DNA from: Rossellomorea aquimaris
Lineage (GTDB): Bacteria > Bacillota > Bacilli > Bacillales > Bacillaceae_B
Length of the DNA: 64,000 nucleotides
Assembly (NCBI RefSeq): GCF_008180865.1
Contig: NZ_VTEX01000004.1
Coordinates: 186,001 to 250,000, forward strand
Direction of reading: 5' to 3'
How positions within the stretch are numbered: position 1 is the first letter of the stretch; the number at the start of each line of letters is the position of its first letter. A model generated the notes under the pieces. It was not told the DNA's origin, did not search any database, and saw only the letters and a program-made list of their open reading frames with translations. Below are positions 62,569 through 64,000 of the stretch, one piece after another. The translations under genes and the position numbers were made by a program.

Positions 62569-62656
62569 AGAAATATATTTAAGCCTGTCAGGATAATAGC
62601 GAGTGTAACAGTCTATCCTATATGGAAAGATATCGTCAGGGAACGGAGGTTTACTA

Positions 62657-63010
62657 ATGAAGAAATATAATATACCTGTTGAGGCCTCCTTAGAAGTCAT
62701 CGGGGGCAAGTGGAAAGTGGTGATTCTCTGTCATTTGATTAAAAGCAAGCGACGAACAAGTGAATTGAAGAAACTAATGCCTGGAATCACTCAGAAAATG
62801 CTGACCCAGCAGCTAAGAGAGCTCGAAGCTGATGGAGTCATCAATAGAATTATTTACAATCAAGTTCCCCCAAAAGTAGAATACGAATTAACTGAGTATG
62901 GATGGTCGTTAAAAGGACCTTTAGATATGCTATGTGAATGGGGAGAACACCATATTGAGAAAACCTATCCTGACAAAAGCGAAGTGTTGGTGGATAGTGA
63001 GGAAGCATAG
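62657..63010 (+). CDS. HxlR-family transcriptional regulator
   Basis: 117 residues. SLEVIGGKWKVVILCHLIKS, MPGITQKMLTQQLRELEADG and VPPKVEYELTEYG are HxlR family signatures (winged helix). There is no conserved cysteine near the N-terminus, so sensing of electrophiles like HypR is not suggested. Start after CGGAGG. Possible target is its own promoter. Confidence 0.92.
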   Translation: MKKYNIPVEASLEVIGGKWKVVILCHLIKSKRRTSELKKLMPGITQKMLTQQLRELEADGVINRIIYNQVPPKVEYELTEYGWSLKGPLDMLCEWGEHHIEKTYPDKSEVLVDSEEA

Positions 63011-63064
63011 TTCAGGAAACTAAAGGAGTGAGTATCTTTAAGATACCCACCCCTTATTTGGTGC

Positions 63065-63379
63065 TTATTGTTCTAGTCGACGCTGTACAGAAGATAGTTT
63101 TCCTTCCATTGTCGAATTCTTATCACGGCGATCATCGATTCGAATATTTGTTGCTACCCGTTTGATCCCCTGTTGGAAAGGCGATTCATGAATGTCTTGT
63201 ATGACCTGAAACAAAACAGGAAGATCCCCCTCGATGATGGTATTCATCGGAGTTAATTGAAAACGGATTTCCCCTTTTTCCTCATACTCTTTAAGTATTC
63301 TATGTAAGTCCGCTACATAGGAACTTACACTTGGTGATTCCGTCCCGATTGGAATGACTGTAACATCAACGATTGCCAT
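63065..63379 (-). CDS. yqgV: Thiamine-binding / MTH1187 family protein YqgV
   Basis: 104 residues. IVDVTVIPIGTESPSVSSYV and LTPMNTIIEGDLPVLFQVIQ match the MTH1187/YkoF-like family that forms ferredoxin-like tetramers and can bind thiamine. Its ATG overlaps the yqgU stop (TAATG), so the two are co-translated. Confidence 0.9.
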   Translation of the reverse strand: MAIVDVTVIPIGTESPSVSSYVADLHRILKEYEEKGEIRFQLTPMNTIIEGDLPVLFQVIQDIHESPFQQGIKRVATNIRIDDRRDKNSTMEGKLSSVQRRLEQ

Positions 63380-64000
63380 TATAAATCTGCCCCTTCTTTC
63401 AGTAGTTGAATGATGGTTGAGTTAGCCAAATCGATTACTTTCTCAAGTTGATTTCCATATAAACAATAATTCCCATTGGGGGAACACTGAATAGGTTCTA
63501 AAGGAAGATCCTCAAAAAGAATACTGTCTTTTCCAGAAACCGTGTCCCATTTTTCTAATGAGAATGTACCAGAGTAAGTATCAAAGGAACCTGGTTCATT
63601 TGCCACGAAAGTAATCAACTGACCCTTCCCTTCTATCATATCATAATGAGGTATTAACCAATCAGAATAACGACTCAACAGATCTACTGTAAATTCTGAC
63701 TGAATCTCACCATTTGAAGTAATGAATTGATACGCAAAAGGTCCTTCTTCTTCACGAGAAGAGATAGATAAAAGAGAATTGTTAAATTGATTGAAGTGGA
63801 TGCTTGTATCCACAATCATTTCCTCCCCACCCCCCTGAATATTCTGGGATATAAGTGGAGCCGCAACGCTTATTTCTTCCGTATTCCAATCTTGAAAAAG
63901 AATGGAATACTTCGATTGCCACTGCACAAATGGCTGCTCTACTTCAATAGGATCCATTGTCCCCTCTTCTACATCAATATGAAAGACTTGAAAGCTCCAA
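63379..64000 (-). CDS. yqgU: YqgU-like beta-propeller protein, C-terminal part
   Basis: The frame is open to the right edge of the window, so the first methionine seen (63957) is internal. 206 residues are visible with repeated beta-hairpin blocks (YSILFQDWNTEEI, CSPNGNYCLYGNQ) as in propeller lipoproteins; the lipobox would lie outside the window. Position upstream of yqgV matches B. subtilis yqgU. Function unknown. Confidence 0.78.
   Translation of the reverse strand, partial: WSFQVFHIDVEEGTMDPIEVEQPFVQWQSKYSILFQDWNTEEISVAAPLISQNIQGGGEEMIVDTSIHFNQFNNSLLSISSREEEGPFAYQFITSNGEIQSEFTVDLLSRYSDWLIPHYDMIEGKGQLITFVANEPGSFDTYSGTFSLEKWDTVSGKDSILFEDLPLEPIQCSPNGNYCLYGNQLEKVIDLANSTIIQLLKEGADL

Noticed and set aside
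1..64000. CRISPR array or rRNA operon
   Set aside because: No regularly spaced direct repeats with unique spacers and no rRNA-like sequence were seen on reading.

Overview
The window is a piece of a Bacillaceae chromosome (low-GC Firmicute, Bacillus sensu lato). Gene content and order match the B. subtilis yqg-yqh-comG-gcv neighbourhood as I remember it: on the left lipM, yqhL, gcvPB-gcvPA-gcvT with a tandem glycine riboswitch, yqhH, yqhG, yqzE, a shikimate kinase gene and the comG operon; on the right mgsR(yqgZ)-like, yqgY, yqgX, yqgW, yqgV and yqgU. The left edge cuts a gene that looks like a B12-dependent ribonucleotide reductase preceded by two NrdR boxes; the right edge cuts yqgU. Species cannot be named from this.

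Between these flanks lies a complete-looking temperate siphovirus prophage of about 44.7 kb (about 13106-57819), inserted inside comGA, the ATPase gene of the competence pseudopilus. The two halves of comGA lie at the two prophage ends, each broken at a shared GGTCA. Joining the halves at that core restores one uninterrupted comGA frame through the conserved Thr-Gly-His motif. The integrase is a large serine recombinase, so precise excision should rebuild the gene, as known for the Listeria comK prophages.

Prevailing order of the prophage, from its early genes leftward on the minus strand: Cro-like regulator, XRE regulator, YqaJ exonuclease, RecT, AbrB-like protein, DnaD-type replisome organiser with 12-bp iterons, RusA, XtrA, sigma-like late regulator, orphan DNA methyltransferase, DUF4145 protein, terminases, portal, head, tail (with a probable -1 frameshift in the tail chaperone pair), XhlA, holin, amidase, and then cargo next to attL. 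That cargo is a three-part secreted protein (cell-wall-binding repeats, ComEC-like metallo-beta-lactamase domain, lamin-tail-like domain), a DUF3006 partner, and two unrecognised secreted or lipoproteins.

The plus-strand lysogeny side holds a CI-like repressor and a dinB-family gene flanked by copies of the repressor 3' end, then an SBF-type transporter. Minus-strand cargo follows: a secreted nuclease-like lipoprotein and a three-gene operon of a PD-(D/E)XK-type protein, a NUMOD4 protein and a reverse transcriptase of the defence-associated type. Then come a second XRE regulator, an ImmA-type peptidase behind a promoter with a perfect LexA box in its spacer, the integrase, and a manganese catalase gene beside attR.

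The most notable points are the reversible-looking comGA interruption, the reverse transcriptase/PD-(D/E)XK/NUMOD4 operon as a candidate defence system, and two predicted extracellular DNA-processing enzymes carried by an element that switches off DNA uptake. All functional statements are from reading the sequence and from memory of protein families; no database search was run.
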